Assembly: GCF_000502875.1 (NCBI RefSeq)
Contig: NZ_AYWX01000019.1
Coordinates: forward strand, 25,335 to 67,547
Source: Mesorhizobium sp. L2C084A000
GTDB lineage: Bacteria > Pseudomonadota > Alphaproteobacteria > Rhizobiales > Rhizobiaceae
DNA length: 42,213 bases
Direction: 5' to 3'
Below are positions 7,455 to 15,747 of the stretch, in pieces. How positions within the stretch are numbered: position 1 is the stretch's first letter; each line of letters starts with the position of its first letter. Made by a program: the position numbers and the translations under genes. The notes beneath the pieces are model-generated. The model had not been told where the DNA came from, searched no databases, and was given only the letters and a program-made list of their open reading frames with translations.

Positions 7455-7906
7455 TATGTCTTATGCCTTTCTTCGTTTCTCTCCCGGTTCCCGGCGGCAA
7501 AAGCCTCTGCAACTTCTCTGACCCGCAAACCCTCGAAGGGCAGGGGGAAGAAAGGAGCATAACGAGACGGTCGAGAGCGGAGACACGGGAGGCGGAAGCA
7601 CTTCCGGCTTCACACGAAGGTTCTAAAAAACCTCCGGCCCTCCGTTCAGCCCCCAGCAAGGACCGGCAGATTGCGGGCGTCTATATAGCAATCCGACCGT
7701 AAAGCAAGGGCAAGCGGCATTCCCGTGTGTCCCACGTGACGATCGGGGAGCAGCAACGGCGGAAGTTGTGGTTTCCGGGAACCACGTCTTAACCACACTA
7801 GAAGGTTGTGTGGAGTTGAAGCCCAGCCGTCAACGGTCGATTCATCATGGAAGGCGCAAAAGCCCGGACGACCGCACAAAAGCGGCAAGCATTTCCGGGG
7901 GTAAGG
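7455..7906. promoter_or_regulatory. Divergent control region between rpsF and the vWA gene
   Basis: A 452-base gap with no supportable gene. On the rpsF side a small CCGG-GAA-CCGG hairpin (7484-7494, minus strand) lies about 30 bases before the start codon, where an S6:S18-binding leader would be expected; I cannot confirm that motif. On the vWA side two perfect inverted repeats lie close together: GTGGTT (7768-7773) with AACCAC (7780-7785), and CCACAC (7793-7798) with GTGTGG (7808-7813). These are candidate operator or leader hairpins. Confidence 0.4.
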
Positions 7907-9565
7907 ATGCTTCTCGACAAATTCTGGCGCTCGAAGAGCGGCAATTTCACGCTTGTGCTGGCACTGGGTTTGCCGGTCATCCTGACAGCAGTCGCTTTCG
8001 CAACCGATGTCTCGACCCTTATGCGGGCCAAGAGCAATTTGCAGAACGCTCTCGATTCGGCAAACCTTGCTTCCTCGCACCTTGGCGATCTCGACATCAC
8101 CCGCAATGACGCTTTCAACCGCTATTTCCAAGCCAACATCGTCGGTCATGGCGAGCTCGGCAATGCGCAGGCGACGTTGACTGTCGACAAGGGCGTCAAC
8201 TTCGTCAAGACAAAGGCGGTTGCCTCGGCGGACGTCAATCTCAACTTCGCCTTCCTGTTCGGCGACAGCAAGCGCATCGTCGTCGATGCCTCGGCGGTCG
8301 AATCGAACAACCAGCTCGAAGTCGTGCTGGTGCTGGACAACACCGGCTCGATGGCCGGCGCGCGGATGACGGCGTTGAGGACGGCGACAAAATCGTTGCT
8401 CGACACGGTCGAAGCGGCGAAATCGCCGACGCGCAAGATCCGCGCCTCGCTGGTTCCTTTCGTAACGGCTGTCAACGTCAATGGCGACGGCTTCGATCCG
8501 TCCTGGATCGACATGGACGGCAAGTCCTCGACCAACGGCGTCAATTTTCCCGTCATCGACGGCAAGCGGCCGAACCACATGGCGCTTTTCAAACAGCTCA
8601 AGAAGACCGGATGGACCGATGCCGGATGGAATGGCACCGGATGGAAGGGTTGTGTCGAGGCGCGGCCAGGCGCTTACAATATCTCCGACACGCCACCCGA
8701 CACGGCCAAGCCCGAAACGCTGTTCGTGCCGTACTTTGCGCCGGATGATCCCGAAGACGCCCAAAAGCCGTCTGGCTCCTATGGCAATTCGGACAAATAC
8801 TACAACAACTCCTACCTCAACGATGTCAGCGACAAAACCAGGCTTGCCCAGTCGGGCATCAACATTCTGGGCATCGATCTCAGCAACCTGCTCGGCAACC
8901 TCATCGATCTTTTGTCGCCCGATGACAGGGCTGCCAGGGAAAAGATCGCCAAATATGTTGCGCCCGCCAAGGAACTCATCACCGAGACCGGCTCTCCCAT
9001 CACTATCGGCCCGAACCGTGCGTGTCCGACCCCGGTGGTCCCCCTGACCGACGATTTCGACAAGCTGCGCAAGGCAGCCAGTCGGATGACCGAGTGGAAC
9101 GGTTCGGGCACCAATGTCTCCGAGGGCCTGTCATGGGGTATGCGGGTGCTGTCGCCCGCCGCGCCCTACACCGATGGAGCGCCGTGGAAGACGCCCGGCA
9201 TCAGCAAGATCGTGCTGTTGCTCACCGACGGTGAGAACGTCGTCTATGGCGCCAGCCAACAGCCGACGAAGTCTGACTACACATCATATGGCTATCTGGC
9301 CGGCGGCCGTTTCGGATCGGATAACCAGACGACGGCGGCACGCAACGTCGATGGCTGGACCAAAAGCGTCTGCACCCAATTGAAGGACCAGGGCGTACAG
9401 ATCTACACCATGGTGCTGCAGTCCGACACCGCAGCCAACCGTGCGCTTTACAGCGCATGCGCCTCTGATCCGAGCGGCTATTATGCAGTCAACGATCCGA
9501 CCAAATTGCCGGACGTCTTCCAGCAGATTGCCAACAAGTTCTCGAAGCTGCAATTGACGAACTAA
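7907..9565 (+). CDS. TadG-like membrane-anchored von Willebrand factor A protein
   Basis: About 552 residues. The N-terminus has a short basic stretch (FWRSKSGNF) and one membrane helix (about 14-34) of the TadE/TadG pilus-assembly type, so most of the protein is outside the cytoplasm. A vWA fold begins at about residue 115: the metal site starts LVLDNTGSM (DNTGS at 124-128), the GSGTNVSEGLSWGM segment supplies the Thr, and LLLTDGEN the Asp. A long insertion with GWNGTGWKG and Asn-rich stretches interrupts the fold. I choose ATG 7907 because GGGGGTAAGG precedes it and the protein then starts as TadG proteins do; ATG 7847 is in frame but lacks a ribosome site. No other tad genes are nearby. 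A role in adhesion is inferred only from the family. Confidence 0.8.
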   Translation: MLLDKFWRSKSGNFTLVLALGLPVILTAVAFATDVSTLMRAKSNLQNALDSANLASSHLGDLDITRNDAFNRYFQANIVGHGELGNAQATLTVDKGVNFVKTKAVASADVNLNFAFLFGDSKRIVVDASAVESNNQLEVVLVLDNTGSMAGARMTALRTATKSLLDTVEAAKSPTRKIRASLVPFVTAVNVNGDGFDPSWIDMDGKSSTNGVNFPVIDGKRPNHMALFKQLKKTGWTDAGWNGTGWKGCVEARPGAYNISDTPPDTAKPETLFVPYFAPDDPEDAQKPSGSYGNSDKYYNNSYLNDVSDKTRLAQSGINILGIDLSNLLGNLIDLLSPDDRAAREKIAKYVAPAKELITETGSPITIGPNRACPTPVVPLTDDFDKLRKAASRMTEWNGSGTNVSEGLSWGMRVLSPAAPYTDGAPWKTPGISKIVLLLTDGENVVYGASQQPTKSDYTSYGYLAGGRFGSDNQTTAARNVDGWTKSVCTQLKDQGVQIYTMVLQSDTAANRALYSACASDPSGYYAVNDPTKLPDVFQQIANKFSKLQLTN

Positions 9566-9573
9566 AGGCGATC

Positions 9574-11502
9574 TCAACTGGTATGGGCGACAATCTTGTC
9601 GACGGTTTCGGGGAAGAAGTCGGGCGCGGCGTGGCGTTTGCCGAACATCATATCGTACTGCAGCAGGCGGAAATCGCGGATCGCCGGATCGATCTCCTTC
9701 TGTCGCGCCCAATCGGGCGTGGCTTCGCCAGCCGGCGTCAGCAGAAGATTGCGGTCGACGACACGGTAGCGTTCGCTCATCTCGCCCAGGAAGCCGGTGT
9801 AGTAGGGATGGCTGATCCCGGCCGTTTTCAGGATATGATAGGGCAGGAAGGCTGGGCTGACGGCACCCATGTGCTCAGCCGGTCCGGTGCGGTTCGACCA
9901 GATGACCAGCGGCGTCTCGTGGTGTTCGAGGGCGGCCTCGGGCGACGCTTCCTTGCGCGGTGCGACATTGTCCTTCAGGAAGCCGGTTTCGACATAGACC
10001 GGCCCCAGCGGCGGCAGATGGTCGCCGAAGAAGGCGATCACGGTGGGGCGGGAGCGTTTCTTGGCCCATTCGACGAGGCGTTCGAGACCGCGATCGGCAT
10101 CGGCTGAGCCCTCGGCGTAACTGAGCAGCGATTCGCGCGCCCACTGGCTGATTGGCGCCTGCACCGTGTGCGTCGGATTGTAATAGCGGTTCGGCTCGTA
10201 AGGACCGTGGTTTTGCAGGCTGACGGCAAAGAAGAACACTGGCTCGTCGCTGGCGTCGGCCTCGCTGATGATCTCGTCGGTCATCGCCGCGTCCGATGCC
10301 AGCGGCCCGCGCTTTTGCATGGGCGGCAGCGTCTCTTCCGACTTGAAGTCGTTGAAGCCGAAATCGGCGTAGACCGCGCCACGGTTCCAGAACCAGTTGG
10401 TGCCGGGATGGATGGCGCGCGCCCGGTAACCCTGGCTCTTGAGGAAGGTTGCCAGCGAAGGCGTCGGCGTGCGCACATATTGCTGATAGGGGATGCTGCC
10501 GGCCGGCAGGAAGGCGTTGGAAAAGCCGGTCAGGGCCTCGAACTCGATGTTGGCGGTCATGCCGCCGAATTCCGGCGAGAACATCGAGCCCGAGCGCAGC
10601 GCCCGCACGTTGGGGATCGGATCGGGCGTGATGGTGACGCCGGGCAGCTTGGTCGGATCCCAGAAGGATTCGCTCATGACGATGATGATGTCGGGCTTCT
10701 CGGCCGGCACCGAGGCGGTTACATCAGGTCTGCCGATCGCCGCGATCGCTTTGTCGGTATAGCCTGGCGGCGCCGAGACATGCGCCATCGGCACATTGAG
10801 GGCGAAGGCCAGCGCAAAACCGTTGGAGGCATAGTTTTCCTTCTGGTCCCACATGATCGGGATGATCTGCAGCCGGTCCCTGGTCCAGGAGAAGGTGGCG
10901 TAGTCCATGATCGAAACGAAGAAGGCGAGCAGCGGCACGGCCAGCGTCAGCCGGGCAAGGCGGCCCTTGCGGCTGAGCGCGGGAACCTTGCGGCGCCACA
11001 GCCGCCAGCCGTAGACGAGCAGTGACAGGCCGGCGACGATGCCGACGACCATGGCGAGCGCGGTCATCGGCCGGTCGCGCACCAAAAGCGGCAGCAGCGC
11101 GAAGATCTGGCGGGCATAGAGGAAATCGGTGGGATAGAGCGGATCGCCGAGATAATGCGACTTCTGGTGGCCGACGAAGGCAAGGGATAGCGTCAGCGGC
11201 GCGACGATCATCAGGCTCTGATGGCTGCGGCCGAGCACCGCATCGAGGCCGATCAGGATCAGCGCGAAGACGACGATGGTGGTCCAGCCGGGCTTCAGCG
11301 GCTGCAGGAAGAAGGAGACGGTGCCAGCAAAATCGCCGCGCACGATCAGTTCGATCGCAAACACCAGGACGGCCGCGATCGCCAGGCTGACAAGCCCATA
11401 GCGCACGACCGGCCATCTCCTGCCCGGCAGATAGCCGGTGGAGGGGTCGTCTTCCAGGAACTGTGGCGCGGGCTTGCCGGCGCGTTTGTAACTCTTTGCC
11501 AC
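9574..11502 (-). CDS. LTA-synthase-like membrane phosphotransferase (alkaline phosphatase superfamily)
   Basis: A 642-residue inner-membrane enzyme. About five membrane helices lie in residues 30-205, followed by a periplasmic catalytic domain. The domain shows the pattern of phosphoglycerol or phosphoethanolamine transferases: metal Glu in IIIVMSESFWD (E278), nucleophile Thr in GGMTANIEFE (T316), SLQNHGPY, and the metal pair Asp-His in FFGDHLPPLG (D494, H495). A Thr nucleophile argues for a phosphotransferase rather than a sulfatase. In alphaproteobacteria such enzymes can decorate periplasmic glucans (OpgB-like), but the acceptor cannot be read here. The start is GTG at 11502 with GGGGAAG upstream. 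The gene converges on the vWA gene with only 8 bases between them. Confidence 0.82.
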   Translation of the reverse strand: MAKSYKRAGKPAPQFLEDDPSTGYLPGRRWPVVRYGLVSLAIAAVLVFAIELIVRGDFAGTVSFFLQPLKPGWTTIVVFALILIGLDAVLGRSHQSLMIVAPLTLSLAFVGHQKSHYLGDPLYPTDFLYARQIFALLPLLVRDRPMTALAMVVGIVAGLSLLVYGWRLWRRKVPALSRKGRLARLTLAVPLLAFFVSIMDYATFSWTRDRLQIIPIMWDQKENYASNGFALAFALNVPMAHVSAPPGYTDKAIAAIGRPDVTASVPAEKPDIIIVMSESFWDPTKLPGVTITPDPIPNVRALRSGSMFSPEFGGMTANIEFEALTGFSNAFLPAGSIPYQQYVRTPTPSLATFLKSQGYRARAIHPGTNWFWNRGAVYADFGFNDFKSEETLPPMQKRGPLASDAAMTDEIISEADASDEPVFFFAVSLQNHGPYEPNRYYNPTHTVQAPISQWARESLLSYAEGSADADRGLERLVEWAKKRSRPTVIAFFGDHLPPLGPVYVETGFLKDNVAPRKEASPEAALEHHETPLVIWSNRTGPAEHMGAVSPAFLPYHILKTAGISHPYYTGFLGEMSERYRVVDRNLLLTPAGEATPDWARQKEIDPAIRDFRLLQYDMMFGKRHAAPDFFPETVDKIVAHTS

Positions 11503-11778
11503 TTAAACTTCCCCACCCAGCGACAAACACGTCACTCGATTGTCATGGAATTGTCACGCAAAGCTAGCGCCTGTGGCCAAAATAAGAAGAGCCAGCAAAC
11601 GAATCGTGAGCGGTTTTCATCAGGAGTGATCGCCAAAAAGCCTTTCGGAACAGGCACTCGGCGGATGAGGCGGCCGTCGGGCAGGGTCGAACCGGGCTTG
11701 ACTTGGCGCCCCGCCATGCCTCACAGGCAAGAAAAACCCGTCTTCAGGCAAGCAAAACCAGCCCTTGGGAGCCCTCGC

Positions 11779-12720
11779 ATGGCCGTCGCATTCACCTTTC
11801 CCGGACAAGGCAGCCAGGCGGTCAGCATGGGCAAGGATCTCGCCGACGCCTTCCCCGAAGCGCGCAGGGTCTTCCAGGAAGTCGACGACGCACTTGGTGA
11901 GAACTTGTCGAAGCTGATCTGGGAAGGGCCGGAAGAGGCGTTGACGCTGACCGCAAACGCGCAGCCGGCACTGATGGCGGTGTCCCTGGCCGTGGTCCGG
12001 GCGCTGGAATCGCGCGGCTTCTCGCTGAAAGGCAAGGTCACCTATGTCGCCGGTCATTCGCTGGGCGAATATTCGGCGTTGGCCGCTGCTGGCTTCGTTT
12101 CGGTTGCCGATGCCGCCCGGTTGCTGCGCATACGCGGCAATGCCATGCAGGCGGCGGTGCCGGCCGGCGAGGGCGCCATGGCGGCGATCATCGGATTGGA
12201 ACAGGCCGATGTCGAAGCAGCCTGCACCGAGGCATCCAAAGGGTCGGTCTGTCAGATCGCCAACGACAATGGCGGCGGTCAGCTGGTTATTTCCGGAACC
12301 AAGGCTGCGGTAGAACTGGCGGCGAAACTGTGCACGGAAAAGGGCGCCAAGCGAGCGCTGATGCTGCAGGTTTCCGCGCCTTTCCACTCCGCGCTGATGG
12401 CGCCCGCGGCCGACGTCATGCGGGAAGCCCTGGCCGGCGTGACAAAGAATTCGCCGGTGGTTCCCGTCCTATCCAATGTCACGGTTAGCCCGACCAGCGA
12501 TCCGGACGAGATCGCCCGCCGCCTGGTCGAGCAGATAACCGGCCGCGTGCGTTGGCGCGAGACGGTGGAGTGGTTCGGCGCGAACGGCATCACCACGCTT
12601 TACGAAATCGGCGCCGGCAAGGTGCTTTCAGGATTGGCGCGGCGCATCAACCGCGACATTGCCACCGCGTCGGTCGGCTCCGCGGCTGAGGTCGAGGCGG
12701 CGTTGGCGGCGCTTGGTTGA
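11779..12720 (+). CDS. fabD: Malonyl-CoA:ACP transacylase FabD
   Basis: A 313-residue enzyme that loads malonate onto acyl carrier protein for fatty acid synthesis. It starts MAVAFTFPGQGSQAVSMGKD, with the active serine in GHSLGEYSA (S94). Further marks are RGNAMQ with its Arg and SAPFHSALM with the catalytic His at about 205. ATG 11779 has GGGAG upstream and gives the canonical N-terminus; the frame is open much further upstream, but that stretch overlaps the divergent gene. First gene of the fabD-fabG-acpP-fabF row. The 276-base gap upstream holds both divergent promoters; I see no clear boxes. Confidence 0.96.
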   Translation: MAVAFTFPGQGSQAVSMGKDLADAFPEARRVFQEVDDALGENLSKLIWEGPEEALTLTANAQPALMAVSLAVVRALESRGFSLKGKVTYVAGHSLGEYSALAAAGFVSVADAARLLRIRGNAMQAAVPAGEGAMAAIIGLEQADVEAACTEASKGSVCQIANDNGGGQLVISGTKAAVELAAKLCTEKGAKRALMLQVSAPFHSALMAPAADVMREALAGVTKNSPVVPVLSNVTVSPTSDPDEIARRLVEQITGRVRWRETVEWFGANGITTLYEIGAGKVLSGLARRINRDIATASVGSAAEVEAALAALG

Positions 12721-12741
12721 ACGGCTTGACTTGAATTCGCT

Positions 12742-12769
12742 GATGCGCGGCCACATGAATACGTGCATC
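12742..12769. promoter_or_regulatory. Imperfect inverted repeat upstream of the antitoxin-like gene
   Basis: GATGCGCG (12742-12749) and CGTGCATC (12762-12769) match at 7 of 8 positions as an inverted repeat with a 12-base spacer, ending 16 bases before the ribbon-helix-helix start codon. Such proteins often repress their own promoter through a palindrome, so this is a candidate autoregulatory operator. Confidence 0.35.
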
Positions 12770-12785
12770 GCAACTAAGGTGCGGC

Positions 12786-13010
12786 ATGTCCACATCGATC
12801 CGTCTTTCTCCTGAGATCAGGCTGCGCCTGGATGTTCTCGCGTCCAAGACTGGGCGCAGCAAAGCCTATCATATGCGTGAGTTCATTGAGCGCGGCCTTG
12901 AGGACGTAGAAGACTACTACCTTGCCGCCGAGGTGCTGGCACGGATCAGGAGCGGCGAGGAAGGTATTATGAAAGGCGACGACTTCTGGGGCTGTGATGT
13001 CTACAGATAA
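12786..13010 (+). CDS. Orphan ribbon-helix-helix antitoxin-like protein
   Basis: A 74-residue protein with an N-terminal ribbon-helix-helix DNA-binding segment (MSTSIRLSPEIRLRLDVLAS, then KTGRSKAYHMREFIERGLED). It resembles the RelB/CopG-type antitoxins of ParE or RelE systems. In such antitoxins the C-terminus usually ends in a short helix with a Leu-Gly-Leu motif and the toxin gene overlaps the stop. Here the end is GIMKGDDFWGCDVYR and no toxin frame follows, because fabG starts 30 bases later. The gene therefore looks like a remnant or a lone regulator inside the fab cluster. Whether it is still functional cannot be decided from sequence. Confidence 0.7.
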   Translation: MSTSIRLSPEIRLRLDVLASKTGRSKAYHMREFIERGLEDVEDYYLAAEVLARIRSGEEGIMKGDDFWGCDVYR

Positions 13011-13040
13011 CCGTTATCCGGTTTGAGAGAAGGAAAAGAC

Positions 13041-13778
13041 ATGTTCGAATTGACTGGCCGCAAGGCGCTCGTCACCGGCGCATCGGGAGGCATCGGTGAG
13101 GCGATCGCCAGGATGCTGCATGCGCAGGGCGCGATCGTCGGCCTGCATGGCACCCGCGTCGAGAAACTGGAAGCGCTGGCTAGCGAGCTTGGCGACCGGG
13201 TCAAGCTGTTCCCGGCCAACCTGTCGAACCGTGACGAGGTCAAGGCGCTCGGCCAGAAAGCCGAGGCCGATCTCGAAGGCGTCGACATCCTGGTCAACAA
13301 TGCCGGCATCACCAAGGACGGGTTGTTCGTGCGCATGTCGGATGCCGACTGGGACACCGTGCTCGAAGTCAACCTGACCGCCGTGTTCAGGCTGACCCGC
13401 GAACTCACCCATCCGATGATGCGCCGCCGCCATGGCCGCATCATCAACATCACCTCGGTGGTCGGCGTCACCGGCAATCCCGGCCAGACCAATTATTGCG
13501 CCTCAAAGGCCGGCATGATCGGCTTTTCCAAATCGCTGGCACAGGAGATCGCCACCCGCAACATCACCGTCAACTGCGTCGCCCCGGGCTTCATCGAATC
13601 GGCGATGACCGACAAGCTCAACGACAAGCAGAAAGAGGCGATCATGGCGGCGATCCCGACGCGGCGCATGGGCACCAGCGTTGAAGTCGCGTCCGCCGTC
13701 GCTTATCTCGCCTCCAACGAAGCCGCCTACGTCACCGGCCAGACCATCCACGTGAATGGCGGCATGGCGATGATCTGA
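13041..13778 (+). CDS. fabG: 3-oxoacyl-ACP reductase FabG
   Basis: A 245-residue short-chain dehydrogenase that performs the NADPH-dependent ketoreduction of each fatty acid elongation round. The cofactor loop is TGASGGIG (12-19) and NNAG is at 86-89. The catalytic triad is S139 (NITSV) and Y152/K156 (NYCASKAG). The C-terminus YVTGQTIHVNGGMAMI is typical. ATG 13041 is preceded by AGAAGGAAAA. It is separated from fabD by the orphan antitoxin gene and followed after one base by a long inverted-repeat element. Confidence 0.97.
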   Translation: MFELTGRKALVTGASGGIGEAIARMLHAQGAIVGLHGTRVEKLEALASELGDRVKLFPANLSNRDEVKALGQKAEADLEGVDILVNNAGITKDGLFVRMSDADWDTVLEVNLTAVFRLTRELTHPMMRRRHGRIINITSVVGVTGNPGQTNYCASKAGMIGFSKSLAQEIATRNITVNCVAPGFIESAMTDKLNDKQKEAIMAAIPTRRMGTSVEVASAVAYLASNEAAYVTGQTIHVNGGMAMI

Positions 13779-13779
13779 C

Positions 13780-13921
13780 GGACCTTGTTGATAATTCTAC
13801 CCTGCCGGCCATCTGCCGCGGTTATCTGCGCTTCCGGTGCTCGCGTACTGAAAGTACGCTCCGCTCCGGTTCTCGAAAACCGCACCATATGACTCGGCAG
13901 GGCGAATTCTAAACAAGGTCC
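13780..13921. repeat. 142-base inverted-repeat element between fabG and acpP
   Basis: The outer arms are about 28 and 27 bases (13780-13807 and 13895-13921). They share the ends GGACCTTGTT and CCTGCCG and differ at a few inner positions. The interior folds again: GCGTACT-GAA-AGTACGC, and CGGTT-CTCGA-AAACCG. The element starts immediately after the fabG stop and has no coding potential. It resembles dispersed palindromic intergenic repeats of rhizobia and may end the fabG transcript. The rest of the gap to acpP (13922-14111) should carry the acpP promoter. Confidence 0.7.
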
Positions 13922-14111
13922 GGCGGGTTGTGAAAAGAGACCATTTCGGCTTGGACCTCAGCTATTTTTCGTGTAATGCGGCCCGCAACCCGGCGGTTCG
14001 GGCAAAAACCGGTTCGTAGTCGTTGCGTTTCCGGCAGGATCATCTTTCAGCTTGATTAGCGGCATTCTGCCCGCTAACGAAGACAGACAAACAAAAGACG
14101 AGGATGCCCAA

Positions 14112-14348
14112 ATGAGTGACACCGCAGAGCGCGTCAAGAAGATCGTCATCGAGCACCTTGGCGTCGATGCCGACAAAGTGACGGAGCAGGCGAGCTTCAT
14201 CGATGATCTGGGCGCCGACAGCCTCGACACGGTCGAACTCGTCATGGCGTTCGAAGAAGAATTCGGCGTCGAGATTCCCGACGACGCGGCTGAGACCATC
14301 CTGACCGTTGGCGATGCCGTGAAGTACATCGACAAGGCTTCGGCCTGA
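14112..14348 (+). CDS. acpP: Acyl carrier protein AcpP
   Basis: A 78-residue acidic carrier protein that holds growing acyl chains on a phosphopantetheine arm. The attachment serine is S37 in the motif LGADSLDTVELVM. ATG 14112 is preceded by GAGGA; an in-frame ATG 60 bases upstream would add an unconserved leader and is rejected. It is separated from fabG by 333 bases including the inverted-repeat element, so it probably has its own strong promoter, and it is followed 34 bases later by fabF. Confidence 0.98.
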   Translation: MSDTAERVKKIVIEHLGVDADKVTEQASFIDDLGADSLDTVELVMAFEEEFGVEIPDDAAETILTVGDAVKYIDKASA

Positions 14349-14382
14349 CGCTTTCCGCAGTCATCACCGGGGAGGACCTGCG

Positions 14383-15645
14383 ATGAGGCGTGTCGTCGTC
14401 ACGGGCCTTGGGTTGCTGTCGCCGTTCGGCATGGGCTTCGAGCACAGCTGGAAGGAACTTCTGACCGGCCGCAGCGCTGCCAAGCGCATCACTGAGTTCG
14501 AGGTGGAGGATCTTGCCTGCAAGATCGCCCACGTCATTCCGCGTGGTGACGGCAGCAATGCCACCTTCAATCCGGAGGCCGTGCTCGAGCCGAAGGAACT
14601 GCGCAAGATCGGCGACTTCATCCTGTATGGGATTGCCGCCGCCGACGAGGCGCTGAAGGATTCCGGCTGGGAACCCCAGACGCATGAAGAGCGGTGTGCC
14701 ACCGGCGTCCTGATCGGCTCCGGCATCGGCGGCATCGAGGGCATCGCCGAGAACGCGATGATCCTCAAGGAGCGCGGCCCGCGCCGCATCAGCCCTTTCT
14801 TCATCCCGGGCCAGATCATCAATCTCGTCTCCGGGCAGGTTTCGATCCGGCACGGGCTGAAAGGCCCGAACCATGCCGTCGTCACGGCCTGTTCGACCGG
14901 CGCGCACGCCATTGGCGATGCTGCCCGGTTGATCATGTGGGGCGATGCCGACGTGATGGTCGCCGGTGGCGCCGAAGCGCCGGTGACGCGGCTGTCGATC
15001 GCCGGTTTTGCCGCATGCCGGGCACTGTCGACGGAACGCAATGATTCGCCGCAAACGGCGTCGCGACCCTATGATCGCGACCGCGACGGCTTCGTCATGG
15101 GCGAGGGCGCCGGCGTTGTCGTGCTCGAGGAGCTCGAACATGCCAGGGCGCGCGGCGCCAAGATCTATGCCGAGGTGACGGGTTATGGTCTCACTGGCGA
15201 TGCGCATCACATCACCGCGCCCGCCGAGGATGGCGATGGCGCCTTCCGTTGCATGACGGCGGCACTGAACCGGGCCAAGTTGACGCCGGCCGATGTCGAC
15301 TACATCAACGCGCACGGCACCTCGACCATGGCCGACACGATTGAGCTCGGTGCCGTCGAGCGGCTTGTCGGCAATGCCGCATCGAAGATTTCGATGTCGT
15401 CAACCAAGTCGTCGATCGGCCATCTGCTTGGAGCGGCGGGTGCCGCCGAAGCGATCTTCTCTATCCTTGCCATCAGAGACAATGTCGCGCCGCCGACCAT
15501 CAACCTCGATAACCCGGAACGCGAAACCGCGATCGATCTGGTGCCGAACAAGCCGCGTGCCCGCCAGATCGACGTGGCGCTGTCCAATTCCTTCGGCTTT
15601 GGCGGGACCAACGCGTCGCTGGTCTTCCAGCGCTACAATGGCTGA
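14383..15645 (+). CDS. fabF: 3-oxoacyl-ACP synthase II FabF
   Basis: A 420-residue condensing enzyme of the thiolase fold that elongates acyl-ACP with malonyl-ACP. The catalytic residues are Cys170 (VTACSTGAHA), His311 (NAHGTSTMAD) and His347 (SSIGHLLGAAGA). The C-terminal SNSFGFGGTNASLVF glycine loop is complete. The ribosome site GGGGAGGA precedes the ATG. It belongs with acpP, and probably with mltG 102 bases downstream. Confidence 0.97.
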   Translation: MRRVVVTGLGLLSPFGMGFEHSWKELLTGRSAAKRITEFEVEDLACKIAHVIPRGDGSNATFNPEAVLEPKELRKIGDFILYGIAAADEALKDSGWEPQTHEERCATGVLIGSGIGGIEGIAENAMILKERGPRRISPFFIPGQIINLVSGQVSIRHGLKGPNHAVVTACSTGAHAIGDAARLIMWGDADVMVAGGAEAPVTRLSIAGFAACRALSTERNDSPQTASRPYDRDRDGFVMGEGAGVVVLEELEHARARGAKIYAEVTGYGLTGDAHHITAPAEDGDGAFRCMTAALNRAKLTPADVDYINAHGTSTMADTIELGAVERLVGNAASKISMSSTKSSIGHLLGAAGAAEAIFSILAIRDNVAPPTINLDNPERETAIDLVPNKPRARQIDVALSNSFGFGGTNASLVFQRYNG

Positions 15646-15747
15646 TCGTCCGGCTGCCGGGCGGCGCTTTGGCGTGCCGTCAATTTTGCCATATTCGCCC
15701 CTACTCTGCCGCTGGGGATTCGTTGGGCGATCAAACGGTAGGGCGAG

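Noticed and set aside
7646..8764. Open frame of 372 codons opposite the vWA gene
   Set aside because: Its composition is that of a reverse-strand shadow, and it spans the promoter region and the start of the vWA gene.
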